Shown in pieces: positions 38,027 through 48,711 of a DNA stretch of 64,000 nucleotides (the first letter of the stretch is position 1; each line of letters opens with the position of its first letter). The stretch lies in NCBI RefSeq assembly GCF_004310325.1, contig NZ_SIRT01000012.1:62001-126000 (forward strand). Reading direction: 5' to 3'. Both the position numbers and the translations under genes were made by a program. The stretch comes from Hyunsoonleella flava. Lineage in GTDB: Bacteria > Bacteroidota > Bacteroidia > Flavobacteriales > Flavobacteriaceae. The notes beneath the pieces were generated by a model, which searched no databases, was not told where the DNA came from, and worked only from the letters and a program-made list of their open reading frames with translations.

Positions 38027-38037
38027 AATTTAAGAAA

Positions 38038-38343
38038 ATGAGTCAAAAAATCAGAATAAAACTTAAGTCTTACGATCACAATTTAGTAGATAAATCTGCT
38101 GATAAGATTGTAAAAACAGTAAAAAGTACTGGAGCTGTAGTAACTGGACCAATTCCATTACCAACGCACAAGAAAATTTTCACTGTATTACGTTCTCCAC
38201 ACGTTAACAAGAAATCAAGAGAGCAGTTTCAATTATCTTCTTACAAGAGATTATTAGATATCTACTCATCGTCATCAAAAACCATTGATGCCTTGATGAA
38301 GCTTGAATTACCAAGTGGTGTTGAAGTAGAGATAAAAGTATAA
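38038..38343 (+). CDS. rpsJ: 30S ribosomal protein S10
   Basis: A 101-residue uS10, a 30S head protein that also acts as the NusE antitermination factor. Markers are [45 protein letters not shown] (shown in part) and [13 protein letters not shown]. It is followed by a 162-bp spacer with a strong terminator-like hairpin, an unusually wide gap in this tight block. Confidence 0.99.
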   Translation: MSQKIRIKLKSYDHNLVDKSADKIVKTVKSTGAVVTGPIPLPTHKKIFTVLRSPHVNKKSREQFQLSSYKRLLDIYSSSSKTIDALMKLELPSGVEVEIKV

Positions 38344-38349
38344 GTATAA

Positions 38350-38478
38350 TTTCGGTTTTATACCGAAAGACATGTCCCACCGATGTGGTCGCGGGAAAAA
38401 CGGATAAATACATTTCAGGGACGAAAGGTATTTCGTCCCTGAAATTTTTAAATAAGAAGGTTGAATTATGTTTCAACC
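38350..38478 (+). promoter_or_regulatory. Hairpin array and attenuator between rpsJ and rplC
   Basis: Four successive hairpins: TTTCGGT/ACCGAAA (38350-38368), CCAC/GTGG inside CCC/GGG (38376-38395), a 14-bp perfect stem 38413-38426 with 38431-38444 around GGTA, followed by TTTTT, and GGTTGAA/TTCAACC (38459-38478). The third is a textbook intrinsic terminator in the middle of the operon. Attenuation by a ribosomal protein, as L4 does in the E. coli S10 leader, is the simplest inference. Confidence 0.7.
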
Positions 38479-38505
38479 AAATAGTAATAATTAATAATAA
38501 ATAAT

Positions 38506-39123
38506 ATGTCTGGGTTAATTGGAAAAAAAATCGGTATGACCAGCATCTTTGATGAAAACGGGAAGAACATTCCTTGTACAGTAATCGAAGCTGGACCATG
38601 TATCGTTACCCAAGTCAGAACTGAAGAAGTGGATGGTTATGAAGCTATCCAGCTTGGTTTCGATGACGCGACAGAAAAAAGCGCTACTAAAGCAGACTTA
38701 GGTCATGCTAAAAAAGCGGGTACTTCTGTAAAACGCAAGGTCGTAGAATTCAAAGGTTTTGATGAGGAGTACAAATTAGGAGATGCTATCACAGTTGAAC
38801 ACTTTGTTGAAGGTGAATTTGTTGATGTGGCTGGTACCTCAAAAGGAAAAGGATTTCAAGGTGTTGTAAAACGTCATGGTTTCGGTGGTGTAGGTCAAGC
38901 TACTCACGGTCAGCATAATCGTTTAAGAGCACCGGGTTCTATCGGAGCTGCATCTTATCCTGCACGTGTATTCAAAGGCATGAAAATGGCCGGAAGAATG
39001 GGTGGTGAAAAAGTGAAAGTTCAAAATTTAAGAGTTTTAAAAGTAGTTCCTGAAAAGAATCTACTTGTAGTGAAAGGGTGTGTGCCTGGACACAAAAACG
39101 CTTATGTAACAATTCAGAAGTAA
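38506..39123 (+). CDS. rplC: 50S ribosomal protein L3
   Basis: A 205-residue uL3, binding 23S rRNA near the peptidyl-transferase centre and early in 50S assembly. It starts [15 protein letters not shown] and contains [18 protein letters not shown] and [12 protein letters not shown]. Its stop TAA shares one base with the rplD ATG (TAATG), so rplD is translated by coupling. Confidence 0.99.
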   Translation: MSGLIGKKIGMTSIFDENGKNIPCTVIEAGPCIVTQVRTEEVDGYEAIQLGFDDATEKSATKADLGHAKKAGTSVKRKVVEFKGFDEEYKLGDAITVEHFVEGEFVDVAGTSKGKGFQGVVKRHGFGGVGQATHGQHNRLRAPGSIGAASYPARVFKGMKMAGRMGGEKVKVQNLRVLKVVPEKNLLVVKGCVPGHKNAYVTIQK

Positions 39124-39752
39124 TGAAAGTAGCAGTTTTAGATATAAACGGAAAAGACACAGGTAGAAAGGCAGACCTTTCTAAAGATGTGTTTGCTATT
39201 GAGCCTAATAATCACGCTGTGTATTTGGATGTTAAACAATATTTAGCAAACCAAAGACAAGGTACTCACAAATCTAAAGAAAGAGGAGAGATTACTGGAT
39301 CTACACGTAAGATTAAAAAGCAAAAAGGAACTGGTACTGCAAGAGCAGGTAGTATAAAGAGTGGTGTGTTTAAAGGTGGTGGACGTATGTTTGGTCCAAG
39401 ACCGAGAAACTACGGTTTCAAATTAAACAAAAACGTTAAGCGTCTAGCTCGTAAATCTGCATTGAGTATCAAAGCAAATGAAAAAGCAATTACAGTTTTA
39501 GAAGACTTCAGTTTTGATGCTCCTAAAACTAAAAACTTCACTGCAGTTTTAAAGGCTTTAGAGCTAGAAAACAAAAAAACTTTGTTTGTGTTGGGTGGGT
39601 CGAATAATAACGTATATTTGTCATCGCGCAATTTAAAAGGTTCTGAAGTGATAACTAATTCAGAATTAAGCACTTATAAGATTTTAAATGCAAATCAAGT
39701 GGTGCTTTTAGAAGGTGCTTTAGAAGGAATTGAAACAAACTTAAGTAAATAA
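39123..39752 (+). CDS. rplD: 50S ribosomal protein L4
   Basis: A 209-residue uL4 lining the peptide exit tunnel; in gamma-proteobacteria it is also the S10 operon repressor. It starts at ATG 39123 ([14 protein letters not shown]); the ORF begins earlier at 39078, but that part lies inside rplC. The tunnel loop has [21 protein letters not shown] (in part) and [10 protein letters not shown]. The C-terminal half ends in IETNLSK. Confidence 0.98.
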   Translation: MKVAVLDINGKDTGRKADLSKDVFAIEPNNHAVYLDVKQYLANQRQGTHKSKERGEITGSTRKIKKQKGTGTARAGSIKSGVFKGGGRMFGPRPRNYGFKLNKNVKRLARKSALSIKANEKAITVLEDFSFDAPKTKNFTAVLKALELENKKTLFVLGGSNNNVYLSSRNLKGSEVITNSELSTYKILNANQVVLLEGALEGIETNLSK

Positions 39753-39759
39753 GAAACAG

Positions 39760-40050
39760 ATGAGTATCTTAATTAAACCTATAATCACAGAAAAAGCGAC
39801 AGCAGATAGCGAGTTAAAAAACTGCTATTGGTTCGCAGTGAACACAAAGGCGAACAAGGTAGAAATCAAAAAAGCGGTGGAAGCTGCTTATGGTGTTTCT
39901 GTTGAAAAAGTTCGTACTATAAATGTCCGTCCAGATCGTAGTACCAAGTACACAAAAACTGGTATACAACATGGTAAAACAAATGCTGTTAAAAAGGCAA
40001 TTGTACAACTGGCGGAAGGTGAGATGATTGATTTATATGCTAATATGTAA
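39760..40050 (+). CDS. rplW: 50S ribosomal protein L23
   Basis: A 96-residue uL23 at the tunnel exit, the docking site for trigger factor and SRP. Starts [15 protein letters not shown]. The central loop is short-form bacterial ([15 protein letters not shown]-like region), and the protein ends MIDLYANM. Spacing to rplD is 7 bp and to rplB 5 bp. Confidence 0.98.
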   Translation: MSILIKPIITEKATADSELKNCYWFAVNTKANKVEIKKAVEAAYGVSVEKVRTINVRPDRSTKYTKTGIQHGKTNAVKKAIVQLAEGEMIDLYANM

Positions 40051-40055
40051 TTAGA

Positions 40056-40883
40056 ATGTCAGTAAGAAAATTAAAACCAATCACACCAGGACAGCGATTT
40101 AGAGTAGTAAATGGGTATGACGCCATTACTACTGATAAGCCGGAGAAAAGTTTATTAGCTCCGAAAAAAAGGTCTGGTGGTAGAAACAGTCAAGGAAAAA
40201 TGACCATGCGCTATAAAGGTGGCGGTCATAAAAAGAAGTATCGTATTATCGATTTCAAAAGAGACAAAGCTGGAATTCCTGCCGAAGTTAAAACTATTGA
40301 GTACGATCCAAACAGAACAGCGTTTATTGCTTTATTGAATTATCAAGATGGTGAGAAGCGTTACGTTATTGCTCAAAATGGTTTACAAGTTGGGCAAAAT
40401 GTAGTATCTGGTGCTACAGGTGTTGCCCCTGAAATAGGAAATGCAATGCCACTAAGTGAAATTCCATTAGGAACTATTATTTCTTGTGTAGAGTTACGCC
40501 CAGGTCAAGGTGCTGTTATGGCGCGTAGTGCTGGTGCTTTTGCTCAGTTAATGGCAAGAGATGGCAAGTTTGCTACCATTAAATTACCATCAGGAGAGAC
40601 ACGTTTAGTGTTAACTACTTGTATGGCAACTATCGGGGTTATTTCAAACTCAGATCACCAGTTAATCGTTGGTGGTAAAGCCGGTAGAACAAGATGGTTA
40701 GGTAGAAGACCACGCACAAACCCTGTTAGAATGAACCCAGTTGATCACCCAATGGGTGGTGGTGAAGGTCGTGCTTCAGGTGGACACCCACGTTCTAGAA
40801 ATGGTATACCTGCTAAAGGTTATAGAACCCGTTCTAAAACAAAAGCGAGTAATAAATATATTGTAGAACGTAGAAAGAAATAA
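40056..40883 (+). CDS. rplB: 50S ribosomal protein L2
   Basis: A 275-residue uL2, needed for subunit association and peptidyl-transferase activity. [13 protein letters not shown] opens the N-terminus. [20 protein letters not shown] is present, and the C-terminal [12 protein letters not shown] holds the conserved His linked to activity. Full length and typical. Confidence 0.99.
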   Translation: MSVRKLKPITPGQRFRVVNGYDAITTDKPEKSLLAPKKRSGGRNSQGKMTMRYKGGGHKKKYRIIDFKRDKAGIPAEVKTIEYDPNRTAFIALLNYQDGEKRYVIAQNGLQVGQNVVSGATGVAPEIGNAMPLSEIPLGTIISCVELRPGQGAVMARSAGAFAQLMARDGKFATIKLPSGETRLVLTTCMATIGVISNSDHQLIVGGKAGRTRWLGRRPRTNPVRMNPVDHPMGGGEGRASGGHPRSRNGIPAKGYRTRSKTKASNKYIVERRKK

Positions 40884-40886
40884 GAC

Positions 40887-41165
40887 ATGGCAAGATCATT
40901 AAAAAAAGGACCTTACGTTCATTATAAATTAGAAAAGAAAGTAGCTGCAAATGTTGAAGCTAACAAGAAAACTGTAATTAAAACTTGGTCTCGTGCTAGT
41001 ATGATTACTCCAGATTTTGTTGGACAAACTATAGCAGTACACAATGGCCGTCAATTTGTACCAGTATATGTTACTGAAAACATGGTAGGTCATAAATTAG
41101 GAGAATTTTCACCAACACGTTCATTCCGTGGGCATGCAGGTGCTAAAAATAAAGGTAAAAAGTAG
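40887..41165 (+). CDS. rpsS: 30S ribosomal protein S19
   Basis: A 92-residue uS19, forming a complex with S13 in the 30S head. It contains [30 protein letters not shown], and ends [10 protein letters not shown]. Three bp after rplB. Confidence 0.98.
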   Translation: MARSLKKGPYVHYKLEKKVAANVEANKKTVIKTWSRASMITPDFVGQTIAVHNGRQFVPVYVTENMVGHKLGEFSPTRSFRGHAGAKNKGKK

Positions 41166-41171
41166 TAAGCT

Positions 41172-41579
41172 ATGGGAAGTCGTAAAAAAGAAATGGCAGA
41201 CGCTATTAAGGAAGCAAAAAAGCACGTTGCTTTTGCTAAGCTTAATAACTGTCCTACGTCACCAAGAAAAATGCGTTTAGTAGCCGATTTAGTAAGAGGT
41301 GAAAAGGTAGATAAAGCACTTAATATCTTAAAGTTTAACAATAAGGAAGCATCTGGTCGTTTAGAGAAGTTGTTATTATCAGCTATCGCGAACTGGCAAG
41401 CTAAAAATGAAGATGCCGATGTTGAAACTGCGGAATTATTCGTAAAGGAGATTAAGGTGGATAGTGGATCAATGTTAAAGAGATTGCGTCCAGCACCTCA
41501 AGGTCGTGCACACAGAATTAGAAAACGTTCTAACCACGTAACATTAGTGGTTGGTGCTAACAATAACACACAAAGCTAA
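41172..41579 (+). CDS. rplV: 50S ribosomal protein L22
   Basis: A 135-residue uL22 whose beta-hairpin reaches the peptide exit tunnel and, with L4, the macrolide site. It contains [19 protein letters not shown] and [19 protein letters not shown]. The first roughly 15 residues ([16 protein letters not shown]) are an N-terminal extension relative to E. coli. Confidence 0.98.
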   Translation: MGSRKKEMADAIKEAKKHVAFAKLNNCPTSPRKMRLVADLVRGEKVDKALNILKFNNKEASGRLEKLLLSAIANWQAKNEDADVETAELFVKEIKVDSGSMLKRLRPAPQGRAHRIRKRSNHVTLVVGANNNTQS

Positions 41580-41588
41580 GATAGAAGT

Positions 41589-42308
41589 ATGGGACAAAAG
41601 ACAAATCCAATCGGAAATCGCTTAGGAATTATCAGAGGATGGGAATCTAACTGGTACGGAGGAAACGATTATGGTGATAAACTTGCCGAAGACGATAAGA
41701 TTAGAAAATACGTACATGCACGTTTATCTAAAGCTAGTGTAAGTAGAGTAATTATAGAAAGAACTCTTAAGCTTGTAACCGTTACTATCACTACTGCTCG
41801 CCCTGGTATTATTATCGGGAAAGGTGGTCAAGAGGTAGACAAGTTAAAGGAAGAGCTTAAAAAGATTACTGGAAAAGAAGTTCAGATTAACATCTTCGAG
41901 ATTAAAAGACCTGAACTTGACGCATTTTTAGTAGCATCAAGTATTGCAAGACAAATTGAGAATCGTATCTCTTACCGTCGTGCAATCAAAATGGCTATCG
42001 CTGCTACAATGCGTATGAATGCTGAAGGAATAAAAATTCAAATTAGTGGTCGTTTAAACGGTGCGGAAATGGCACGTAGCGAGCATTACAAAGAAGGACG
42101 TATTCCTTTATCAACCTTTAGAGCCGATATTGATTATGCTTTAGTTGAAGCACACACTACTTATGGTAGATTAGGTGTAAAAGTATGGATCATGAAAGGC
42201 GAAGTATATGGTAAAAGAGAGCTTTCTCCTTTGGTTGGTTTATCCAAGCAAAAAGGAAAAGGTGGACGTGGTGGAAGAGACAACAGAAACCAACGTCGTA
42301 GAAAGTAA
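41589..42308 (+). CDS. rpsC: 30S ribosomal protein S3
   Basis: A 239-residue uS3 at the mRNA entry tunnel with helicase-related activity. KH domain motif [15 protein letters not shown]. The N-terminus is [18 protein letters not shown], and the basic tail ends [10 protein letters not shown]. Length is slightly longer than in E. coli through that tail. Confidence 0.99.
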   Translation: MGQKTNPIGNRLGIIRGWESNWYGGNDYGDKLAEDDKIRKYVHARLSKASVSRVIIERTLKLVTVTITTARPGIIIGKGGQEVDKLKEELKKITGKEVQINIFEIKRPELDAFLVASSIARQIENRISYRRAIKMAIAATMRMNAEGIKIQISGRLNGAEMARSEHYKEGRIPLSTFRADIDYALVEAHTTYGRLGVKVWIMKGEVYGKRELSPLVGLSKQKGKGGRGGRDNRNQRRRK

Positions 42309-42328
42309 TTTTTTAAAGAGAACAAGAA

Positions 42329-42748
42329 ATGTTACAGCCTAAAAGAACAAAATTTCGTAAACAGCAAAAAGGACGCATGAAAGGGAATGCCGGAAGAGGG
42401 CACCAACTTTCAAGTGGGACTTTTGGGATAAAATCATTAGACTCGAACTTTTTAACATCGCGTCAAATTGAAGCAGCACGTATTGCCGCTACACGTTACA
42501 TGAAAAGAGAAGGGCAACTTTGGATTAAAATATTTCCAGACAAGCCTATCACAAAAAAGCCTCTTGAAGTACGTATGGGTAAAGGTAAAGGTGCCGTTGA
42601 ATATTGGGCAGCTGTGGTTAAACCTGGGCGTGTTTTATTTGAGGTAGGTGGTGTGCCTTTAGACGTTGCAAAAGAAGCATTACGTTTGGCAGCTCAAAAA
42701 TTACCGGTTAAAACTAAGTTTATAATTGCTAGAGATTACGAAGCATAA
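42329..42748 (+). CDS. rplP: 50S ribosomal protein L16
   Basis: A 139-residue uL16 near the A-site tRNA elbow, needed for late 50S maturation. It starts [19 protein letters not shown] and has [18 protein letters not shown]. Separated by 20 bp from rpsC. Confidence 0.99.
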   Translation: MLQPKRTKFRKQQKGRMKGNAGRGHQLSSGTFGIKSLDSNFLTSRQIEAARIAATRYMKREGQLWIKIFPDKPITKKPLEVRMGKGKGAVEYWAAVVKPGRVLFEVGGVPLDVAKEALRLAAQKLPVKTKFIIARDYEA

Positions 42749-42757
42749 TAATTTAAG

Positions 42758-42949
42758 ATGATGAAACAATCAGAAATTAAAGAATTATCAGTAGCTGAGC
42801 TACAAGAAAAGCTTGGTGAAGTAAAAAAGAGCTATTCAGACCTTAAGTTATCTCATGCAATATCTCCTTTAGAAAACCCAATTCAGTTGCGCTCGATGAG
42901 ACGAACTGTAGCAAGAATTGCAACCGAATTAACTAAAAGAGAACAATAA
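42758..42949 (+). CDS. rpmC: 50S ribosomal protein L29
   Basis: A 63-residue uL29 at the tunnel exit near L23. Contains [20 protein letters not shown] and ends LTKREQ. Two adjacent ATG codons are possible starts; the first gives MMKQSE. Confidence 0.97.
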   Translation: MMKQSEIKELSVAELQEKLGEVKKSYSDLKLSHAISPLENPIQLRSMRRTVARIATELTKREQ

Positions 42950-42960
42950 TTCTGCTGAAT

Positions 42961-43218
42961 ATGGAAACAAGAAATTTAAGAAAAGAACGTATAGGAGTTG
43001 TTACTAGTAACAAGATGCAGAAGTCTATTGTGGTTTCTGAGGTTAAAAAAGTAAAGCACCCTATGTATGGTAAGTTCGTACTTAAAACAAAAAAGTACGT
43101 AGCGCACGACGAGCAAAATGACTGCAACGAAGGTGATACTGTTAGGATCATGGAAACAAGACCTATGAGTAAATCTAAATGTTGGAGATTAGTTGAAATA
43201 ATTGAAAGAGCTAAATAA
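42961..43218 (+). CDS. rpsQ: 30S ribosomal protein S17
   Basis: An 85-residue uS17, a primary 16S-binding OB-fold protein. It starts [20 protein letters not shown] and has [19 protein letters not shown] and [15 protein letters not shown]. Complete. Confidence 0.98.
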   Translation: METRNLRKERIGVVTSNKMQKSIVVSEVKKVKHPMYGKFVLKTKKYVAHDEQNDCNEGDTVRIMETRPMSKSKCWRLVEIIERAK

Positions 43219-43220
43219 TT

Positions 43221-43589
43221 ATGGTACAACAAGAATCAAGATTAAAAGTAGCTGATAACACTGGTGCGAAGGAAGTTTTAACTATCCGTGTGCTAGGAGG
43301 TACTAAAAGAAGATACGCTTCTGTAGGAGACAAAATTGTAGTTTCTGTAAAAGATGCTACTCCTAATGGAAACATTAAAAAAGGAGCAGTTTCTACGGCA
43401 GTGGTTGTACGTACTATAAAAGAAGTAAGACGTCCTGATGGATCTTATATAAGATTTGATGACAATGCATGTGTTTTATTAAACCCAACGGGTGAGATGA
43501 GAGGTACGCGTGTATTTGGGCCTGTTGCTAGAGAACTTCGTGATAAACAATTCATGAAAATTGTATCATTAGCACCTGAAGTGCTTTAA
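43221..43589 (+). CDS. rplN: 50S ribosomal protein L14
   Basis: A 122-residue uL14 at the subunit interface. Starts [19 protein letters not shown] and contains VRPDG-type motif [20 protein letters not shown] and [14 protein letters not shown]. Two bp after rpsQ. Confidence 0.99.
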   Translation: MVQQESRLKVADNTGAKEVLTIRVLGGTKRRYASVGDKIVVSVKDATPNGNIKKGAVSTAVVVRTIKEVRRPDGSYIRFDDNACVLLNPTGEMRGTRVFGPVARELRDKQFMKIVSLAPEVL

Positions 43590-43601
43590 TACATTAATAA
43601 G

Positions 43602-43913
43602 ATGGGAAAGCTTAAAATAAAAACTGGAGATACCGTAAAAGTAATTGCTGGAGACCACAAAGGATCAGAAGGTAAAGTACAACAGGTATTTAAGGATAAG
43701 AATAAAGCGATCGTTGAGGGTGTAAATATGGTAAAGAAACATACCAAACCTAGTGCACAAAATCCTCAAGGAGGAATCGTAGAAAAAGAAGCACCAATCC
43801 ACGTATCTAACTTGTCATTGTTAACTTCAAAAGGAGAAACAACAAGAGTAGGATACAAAATGGAAGGTGATAAGAAAGTGAGATTTTCAGTAAAATCTAA
43901 TGAAGTAATATAG
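43602..43913 (+). CDS. rplX: 50S ribosomal protein L24
   Basis: A 103-residue uL24, an early 50S assembly protein. KOW motif [19 protein letters not shown], then [20 protein letters not shown] and a C-terminal [12 protein letters not shown]. Two bp before rplE. Confidence 0.98.
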   Translation: MGKLKIKTGDTVKVIAGDHKGSEGKVQQVFKDKNKAIVEGVNMVKKHTKPSAQNPQGGIVEKEAPIHVSNLSLLTSKGETTRVGYKMEGDKKVRFSVKSNEVI

Positions 43914-43915
43914 TT

Positions 43916-44467
43916 ATGGCATATTCACCAAGACTTAAAGAAGAGTATAAAAGCAGAGTAATTGCAGCTCTTACAGACGAATTTGGATATAAAAATGTAA
44001 TGCAAGTTCCTAAACTACAAAAGATAGTAATATCTAAAGGTGTAGGGGCAGCAGTTGCAGACAAAAAGTTAATTGACCACGCTGTGGAAGAGTTAACCAC
44101 AATATCTGGACAAAGAGCTATAGCTACAATGTCTAAAAAAGATGTTGCATCTTTTAAATTACGTAAAGGTATGCCAATTGGGGCAAAAGTAACTTTACGT
44201 GGTGAGAGAATGTATGAGTTTTTAGACCGTTTGGTAACTTCAGCACTTCCACGTGTTAGAGATTTCAGCGGTATTAGAGCTACTGGTTTTGACGGAAGAG
44301 GTAACTACAATTTAGGAGTTACTGAACAAATTATCTTCCCAGAGATTAACATTGATAAAGTGAATAAAATCTCAGGTATGGATATTACTTTTGTGACTTC
44401 AGCAGAAACTGATAAAGAAGCAAAATCATTATTAAGCGAATTAGGATTACCTTTTAAAAAGAATTAA
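43916..44467 (+). CDS. rplE: 50S ribosomal protein L5
   Basis: A 183-residue uL5 of the central protuberance that contacts 5S rRNA and P-site tRNA. Features [36 protein letters not shown] and [17 protein letters not shown]. Complete. Confidence 0.99.
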   Translation: MAYSPRLKEEYKSRVIAALTDEFGYKNVMQVPKLQKIVISKGVGAAVADKKLIDHAVEELTTISGQRAIATMSKKDVASFKLRKGMPIGAKVTLRGERMYEFLDRLVTSALPRVRDFSGIRATGFDGRGNYNLGVTEQIIFPEINIDKVNKISGMDITFVTSAETDKEAKSLLSELGLPFKKN

Positions 44468-44470
44468 GAT

Positions 44471-44740
44471 ATGGCTAAAGAATCAATGAAAGCCCGTGAG
44501 GTAAAAAGAGCTAAAACAGTGGCTAAGTATGCTGCAAAACGTAAGGCTTTAAAAGAAGCTGGAGATTATGAAGCATTGCAAAAGTTGCCTAAAAATGCTT
44601 CTCCTATACGTCAGCATAACAGATGTAAGCTTACTGGAAGACCTAAAGGTTATATGAGACAATTTGGAATTTCTCGTGTTACATTTAGAGAAATGGCTAA
44701 CCAAGGGTTAATTCCAGGTGTTAAGAAAGCAAGCTGGTAA
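44471..44740 (+). CDS. rpsN: 30S ribosomal protein S14, zinc-free long form
   Basis: An 89-residue uS14 of the C-minus class. Only a single cysteine ([17 protein letters not shown]) is present in place of the CxxC-x(n)-CxxC zinc site of the short form. Ends [11 protein letters not shown]. The long form does not depend on zinc, matching the similarly zinc-poor L36 of this operon. Confidence 0.98.
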   Translation: MAKESMKAREVKRAKTVAKYAAKRKALKEAGDYEALQKLPKNASPIRQHNRCKLTGRPKGYMRQFGISRVTFREMANQGLIPGVKKASW

Positions 44741-44815
44741 AAAACGAATTATAAATTGGTAGAAGGTTCAAGGCTGAGAGGCAGTTGAGAAAACCATTAC
44801 CGCAAATTAATAAAT

Positions 44816-45214
44816 ATGTATTCAGATCCAATAGCGGATTATCTTACGAGAGTTAGAAATGCAATTAGAGCTAACCACAGAGTGGTAGAGATTCCTGCGT
44901 CTAACTTAAAGAAAGACATCACTAAAATATTATTCGAGCAAGGATATATTTTAAGCTACAAGTTCGATGATTCTACTGTACAAGGCACCATCAAAATTGC
45001 ACTTAAGTACAATAAAGAAACTAAAGAACCTGTAATCAAGAAAATTCAACGTATTAGTACACCAGGTTTACGTAAGTATGCTGGTGCTAAGGAACTACCT
45101 AGAGTACTTAACGGTCTTGGTATTGCCATAGTTTCAACATCTCACGGTGTAATGACAGGTAAGCAAGCACAAAGAGACAATGTAGGTGGTGAAGTTTTAT
45201 GTTACGTTTACTAA
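44816..45214 (+). CDS. rpsH: 30S ribosomal protein S8
   Basis: A 132-residue uS8, which binds the central domain of 16S rRNA and in E. coli represses the spc operon. Starts MYSDPIADYLTRVRNAI, ends VGGEVLCYVY, with STSHGVMTGKQAQRD before it. A 75-bp spacer precedes it, somewhat wider than its neighbours, with no clear hairpin. Confidence 0.98.
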   Translation: MYSDPIADYLTRVRNAIRANHRVVEIPASNLKKDITKILFEQGYILSYKFDDSTVQGTIKIALKYNKETKEPVIKKIQRISTPGLRKYAGAKELPRVLNGLGIAIVSTSHGVMTGKQAQRDNVGGEVLCYVY

Positions 45215-45232
45215 TATTAAAGCCAGAAAGAA

Positions 45233-45775
45233 ATGTCAAGAATAGGAAATAATCCAGTAGCAATTCCAGAAGGTGTAACAGTAGACGTTAAAGATGGCGT
45301 TGTAACTGTAAAAGGGAAATTAGGAGAATTAACTCAAAACTTTGATTCAATTGAAATCAAAGTTGAAGAGGGTAATGTTTTGGTAACACGTTCTTCAGAT
45401 ACTAAAGATCAAAAAGCAAAACATGGTTTATACAGATCATTAATGCACAACATGATTGAAGGTGTGTCTAAAGGATGGACAAAAGAACTTGAATTGGTTG
45501 GTGTAGGTTACAGAGCATCAAACCAAGGACAGAAATTAGATTTAGCTTTAGGTTTTTCTCATAATATTGTTATGAGCATTGCACCGGAAGTAAAAATCGA
45601 AACGATTTCTGAAAAAGGTAAAAACCCAATCGTAAAACTAACGTCTCACGACAAACAATTAGTTGGTCAAGTAGCCGCTAAGATTCGTGGTTTCCGTAAG
45701 CCAGAGCCTTATAAAGGAAAAGGAATCAAGTTTGTTGGTGAAGAATTAAGAAGAAAAGCAGGTAAATCAGCTTAA
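45233..45775 (+). CDS. rplF: 50S ribosomal protein L6
   Basis: A 180-residue uL6 near the factor-binding site. Starts MSRIGNNPVAIPEGVTV, contains VGVGYRASNQGQKLDLALGFSH (in part) and ends FRKPEPYKGKGIKFVGEELRRKAGKSA (in part). Complete. Confidence 0.98.
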   Translation: MSRIGNNPVAIPEGVTVDVKDGVVTVKGKLGELTQNFDSIEIKVEEGNVLVTRSSDTKDQKAKHGLYRSLMHNMIEGVSKGWTKELELVGVGYRASNQGQKLDLALGFSHNIVMSIAPEVKIETISEKGKNPIVKLTSHDKQLVGQVAAKIRGFRKPEPYKGKGIKFVGEELRRKAGKSA

Positions 45776-45785
45776 TAATTGAGTT

Positions 45786-46142
45786 ATGGCATTGACAAAG
45801 AATCAAAGAAGATTAAGAATTAAAAACAGAATCCGTAAGGTTGTTTCTGGTACAGAAGCAAAACCAAGGTTAGCTGTTTATAGAAGTAATAAAGAGATCT
45901 ATGCTCAAATAGTTGATGACGTTTCTGGTAAAACCTTAAGCGCTGCATCTTCTAGAGATAAGGATATCGCTAAAGCAAAAGGAAATAAAACTGAAGTTGC
46001 GGCTTTAGTTGGAAAAGCTATTGCTGAAAAAGCGTTAAAAGCAGGTATTGAAACTATTTCTTTTGATAGAGGTGGTTACTTATATCACGGAAGAGTAAAA
46101 TCATTAGCTGAAGGCGCTAGAGAAGGCGGACTTAAATTCTAA
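45786..46142 (+). CDS. rplR: 50S ribosomal protein L18
   Basis: A 118-residue uL18 that binds 5S rRNA. Contains [33 protein letters not shown] and [23 protein letters not shown] (in part). Complete. Confidence 0.98.
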   Translation: MALTKNQRRLRIKNRIRKVVSGTEAKPRLAVYRSNKEIYAQIVDDVSGKTLSAASSRDKDIAKAKGNKTEVAALVGKAIAEKALKAGIETISFDRGGYLYHGRVKSLAEGAREGGLKF

Positions 46143-46148
46143 GAAATT

Positions 46149-46673
46149 ATGTATCAAAAATATAAAAGCGCAGAATTAGTAAAACCAGGTGGACTAGATC
46201 TTAAAGATCGTTTAGTTGGTGTGCAAAGAGTTACTAAAGTAACAAAGGGTGGTAGAGCATTCGGTTTTTCAGCAATCGTTGTTGTTGGTGATGAAGCTGG
46301 TGTTGTAGGCCAAGGTTTAGGGAAGTCTAAAGACGTGGCTAGTGCAATTGCAAAGGCTGTTGAAGATGCTAAGAAAAACTTGGTTCGTATTCCTATTAGG
46401 AAAGGAACGTTACCTCACGAGCAAAAAGGTAAATACGGTGGAGCAAGAGTAAACATTATTCCTGCAGCTCCTGGTACTGGTGTAATCGCTGGTGGTGCTG
46501 TTAGAACAGTTCTTGAAGCAGTTGGTGTACACGATGTATTATCAAAATCTCAAGGATCATCTAACCCTCACAATGTGGTAAAAGCAACTTTTGATGCTTT
46601 ATTACAATTAAGAGATGCGAATGCTATCGCTAAGGATAGAGGTATTTCACTTGAAAAAGTTTTTAACGCTTAA
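46149..46673 (+). CDS. rpsE: 30S ribosomal protein S5
   Basis: A 174-residue uS5, important for decoding fidelity and mRNA entry. The double-stranded RNA-binding domain holds [19 protein letters not shown], and the C-terminal part [20 protein letters not shown]. Complete. Confidence 0.99.
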   Translation: MYQKYKSAELVKPGGLDLKDRLVGVQRVTKVTKGGRAFGFSAIVVVGDEAGVVGQGLGKSKDVASAIAKAVEDAKKNLVRIPIRKGTLPHEQKGKYGGARVNIIPAAPGTGVIAGGAVRTVLEAVGVHDVLSKSQGSSNPHNVVKATFDALLQLRDANAIAKDRGISLEKVFNA

Positions 46674-46685
46674 TAACTATCAACG

Positions 46686-46865
46686 ATGGGAAAAATTAAA
46701 GTAACAAAGGTTAAAAGCGCTATCAATCGTACGCAAAGACAAAAAAGAACTTTAGAAGCTTTAGGTCTTAAAAGGATTGGACAAGTAAAAGAACACGAGG
46801 CTACACCAAATATTTTGGGTATGGTAGCAAAAGTTTCACATTTAGTTTCTGTTGAAGAAGCTTAA
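46686..46865 (+). CDS. rpmD: 50S ribosomal protein L30
   Basis: A 59-residue uL30, read directly from the DNA. It starts MGKIKVTKVKSAINRTQRQK, continues LEALGLKRIGQVKEHEATP and ends AKVSHLVSVEEA. Sits between rpsE and rplO as usual. Confidence 0.97.
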   Translation: MGKIKVTKVKSAINRTQRQKRTLEALGLKRIGQVKEHEATPNILGMVAKVSHLVSVEEA

Positions 46866-46881
46866 CATATAATACTGAAAA

Positions 46882-47334
46882 ATGAATTTAAGTAACTTAC
46901 AACCGGCAAAAGGATCGGTAAAAACACAAGGCAAGCGAGTAGGTCGCGGACAAGGTTCAGGTAAAGGTGGTACTGCTACACGTGGTCACAAAGGAGCAAA
47001 GTCTCGTTCTGGATATTCTAAGAAATTAGGATTTGAAGGTGGACAAATGCCATTGCAAAGACGTGTGCCAAAGTTTGGTTTTACAAATATTAACCGTGTA
47101 GAATATCAAGCAATCAATCTTGATACATTGCAAGCGTTAGTAGAAGATAAAAAAGTAAAGGATACAGTAGATTTTAATGCTCTATTTGAAAATGGATTGG
47201 CTGGAAAAAATGATCTAGTTAAAATTTTAGGTAGAGGTGAATTAAAAGCTAAATTAAAAGTATCTGCTCACAAGTTTTCTGCTTCAGCAAAAGCTGCAAT
47301 TGAAGCGGCAGGAGGAGAAGCGATAACTTTATAA
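46882..47334 (+). CDS. rplO: 50S ribosomal protein L15
   Basis: A 150-residue uL15, a late 50S assembly protein. Starts MNLSNLQPAKGSVKTQGKR, with the glycine-rich GRGQGSGKGGTATRGHKGAK and FEGGQMPLQRRVPKFGF. Complete. Confidence 0.98.
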   Translation: MNLSNLQPAKGSVKTQGKRVGRGQGSGKGGTATRGHKGAKSRSGYSKKLGFEGGQMPLQRRVPKFGFTNINRVEYQAINLDTLQALVEDKKVKDTVDFNALFENGLAGKNDLVKILGRGELKAKLKVSAHKFSASAKAAIEAAGGEAITL

Positions 47335-47348
47335 GAATACATTAACGT

Positions 47349-48701
47349 ATGAAATTTATAGAATCAATAAAAAATGTTTGGAAAATTGAAGAACTAAGAA
47401 ACAGAATCATCGTTACATTGAGTCTGCTATTGGTTTATCGATTTGGTGCCCAAGTGGTATTGCCTGGTATTGATGCTGCACAGTTAAGCGGTTTAGCTGA
47501 TAGTACTGATGGAGGTTTGTTAGGGTTACTTAATGCCTTTACAGGTGGAGCTTTTGCTAATGCTTCGGTTTTTGCGCTTGGTATCATGCCTTACATTTCG
47601 GCTTCTATTGTTGTACAGTTAATGGGTATCGCTATTCCTTATTTGCAAAAGCTACAAAAGGAAGGTGCTAGTGGACAAAAGAAAATTACACAAATAACAC
47701 GTTGGTTAACCATTGCTATTTGTTTGGTACAGGCACCAGGATATTTAGCAAGTTTACCGGCTCTAGGAATTCCACAATCAGCTTTCCTATTAGGAACAGG
47801 TGGATTATTCTATTTCTCATCTGTAATTATCTTAGTAACTGGGTGTATTTTCGCTATGTGGTTAGGAGAGAAGATTACGGATAAAGGTATCGGTAACGGT
47901 ATTTCACTTTTAATTATGGTGGGTATTATTGCAACTATGCCTCAGTCGTTTGTGCAAGAGTATGCTGCAAGGGTAACAGAATCTAACGGTGGTTTAATCA
48001 TGATTTTGATTGAACTAGTAGTGTGGTTCGTCATCATATTGGCATCAGTAATGTTAGTAATGGCAGTTAGAAAAATAGCTGTACAGTATGCAAGAAGAAC
48101 TGCTTCTGGTGGTTATGAACGAGCTGCAGCTGGTGGATCAAGACAATACATTCCATTGAAGTTAAATGCATCTGGTGTAATGCCAATCATTTTTGCACAA
48201 GCTATCATGTTTGTGCCTGGATTAATTGGAGGATCATCTTTCTTAAAAGATACAGCAGCTGGTTTGTGGATGCAGACTAATTTTTCTGATATTTTTGGAT
48301 TTTGGTACAACGTAATTTTTGCTTTACTGATTATTGTGTTTACCTACTTCTACACAGCTATTACAGTGCCTACTAATAAAATGGCAGATGATTTGAAACG
48401 TAGTGGTGGTTTTATTCCAGGGATTCGTCCAGGTTCTGAAACATCAGAATATCTAGATAAAATAATGTCTCAGATTACCTTGCCAGGTTCAATATTTTTA
48501 GCATTAATAGCGGTATTCCCTGCATTTATTGTAAAACTAATGAACGTAACACAAGGTTGGGCATTATTCTTTGGAGGTACATCATTATTGATTATGGTTG
48601 GTGTAGCGATTGATACTATGCAGCAAATCAATTCTTATTTGCTGAATAGACACTATGATGGCTTGATGAAAACTGGTAAAAATAGAAAAGCAGTAGCTTA
48701 A
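47349..48701 (+). CDS. secY: Preprotein translocase subunit SecY
   Basis: A 450-residue, ten-helix channel of the Sec translocon in the inner membrane. Starts [20 protein letters not shown]. The pore-ring helix and lateral gate region contain [18 protein letters not shown]. Cytoplasmic loops include [18 protein letters not shown], and the loop before TM9 is [16 protein letters not shown], a SecA/ribosome contact. Placed between rplO and infA. The adk and map genes that intervene in many bacteria are absent. Confidence 0.99.
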   Translation: MKFIESIKNVWKIEELRNRIIVTLSLLLVYRFGAQVVLPGIDAAQLSGLADSTDGGLLGLLNAFTGGAFANASVFALGIMPYISASIVVQLMGIAIPYLQKLQKEGASGQKKITQITRWLTIAICLVQAPGYLASLPALGIPQSAFLLGTGGLFYFSSVIILVTGCIFAMWLGEKITDKGIGNGISLLIMVGIIATMPQSFVQEYAARVTESNGGLIMILIELVVWFVIILASVMLVMAVRKIAVQYARRTASGGYERAAAGGSRQYIPLKLNASGVMPIIFAQAIMFVPGLIGGSSFLKDTAAGLWMQTNFSDIFGFWYNVIFALLIIVFTYFYTAITVPTNKMADDLKRSGGFIPGIRPGSETSEYLDKIMSQITLPGSIFLALIAVFPAFIVKLMNVTQGWALFFGGTSLLIMVGVAIDTMQQINSYLLNRHYDGLMKTGKNRKAVA

Positions 48702-48711
48702 TAAAGATATT

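Noticed and set aside
39078-39122. Longer N-terminus for L4
   Set aside because: These 15 residues overlap rplC and do not resemble L4; ATG 39123 matches the family start.
44741-44815. A small RNA in the rpsN-rpsH spacer
   Set aside because: No convincing stem or promoter; the spacer is simply somewhat longer than its neighbours.
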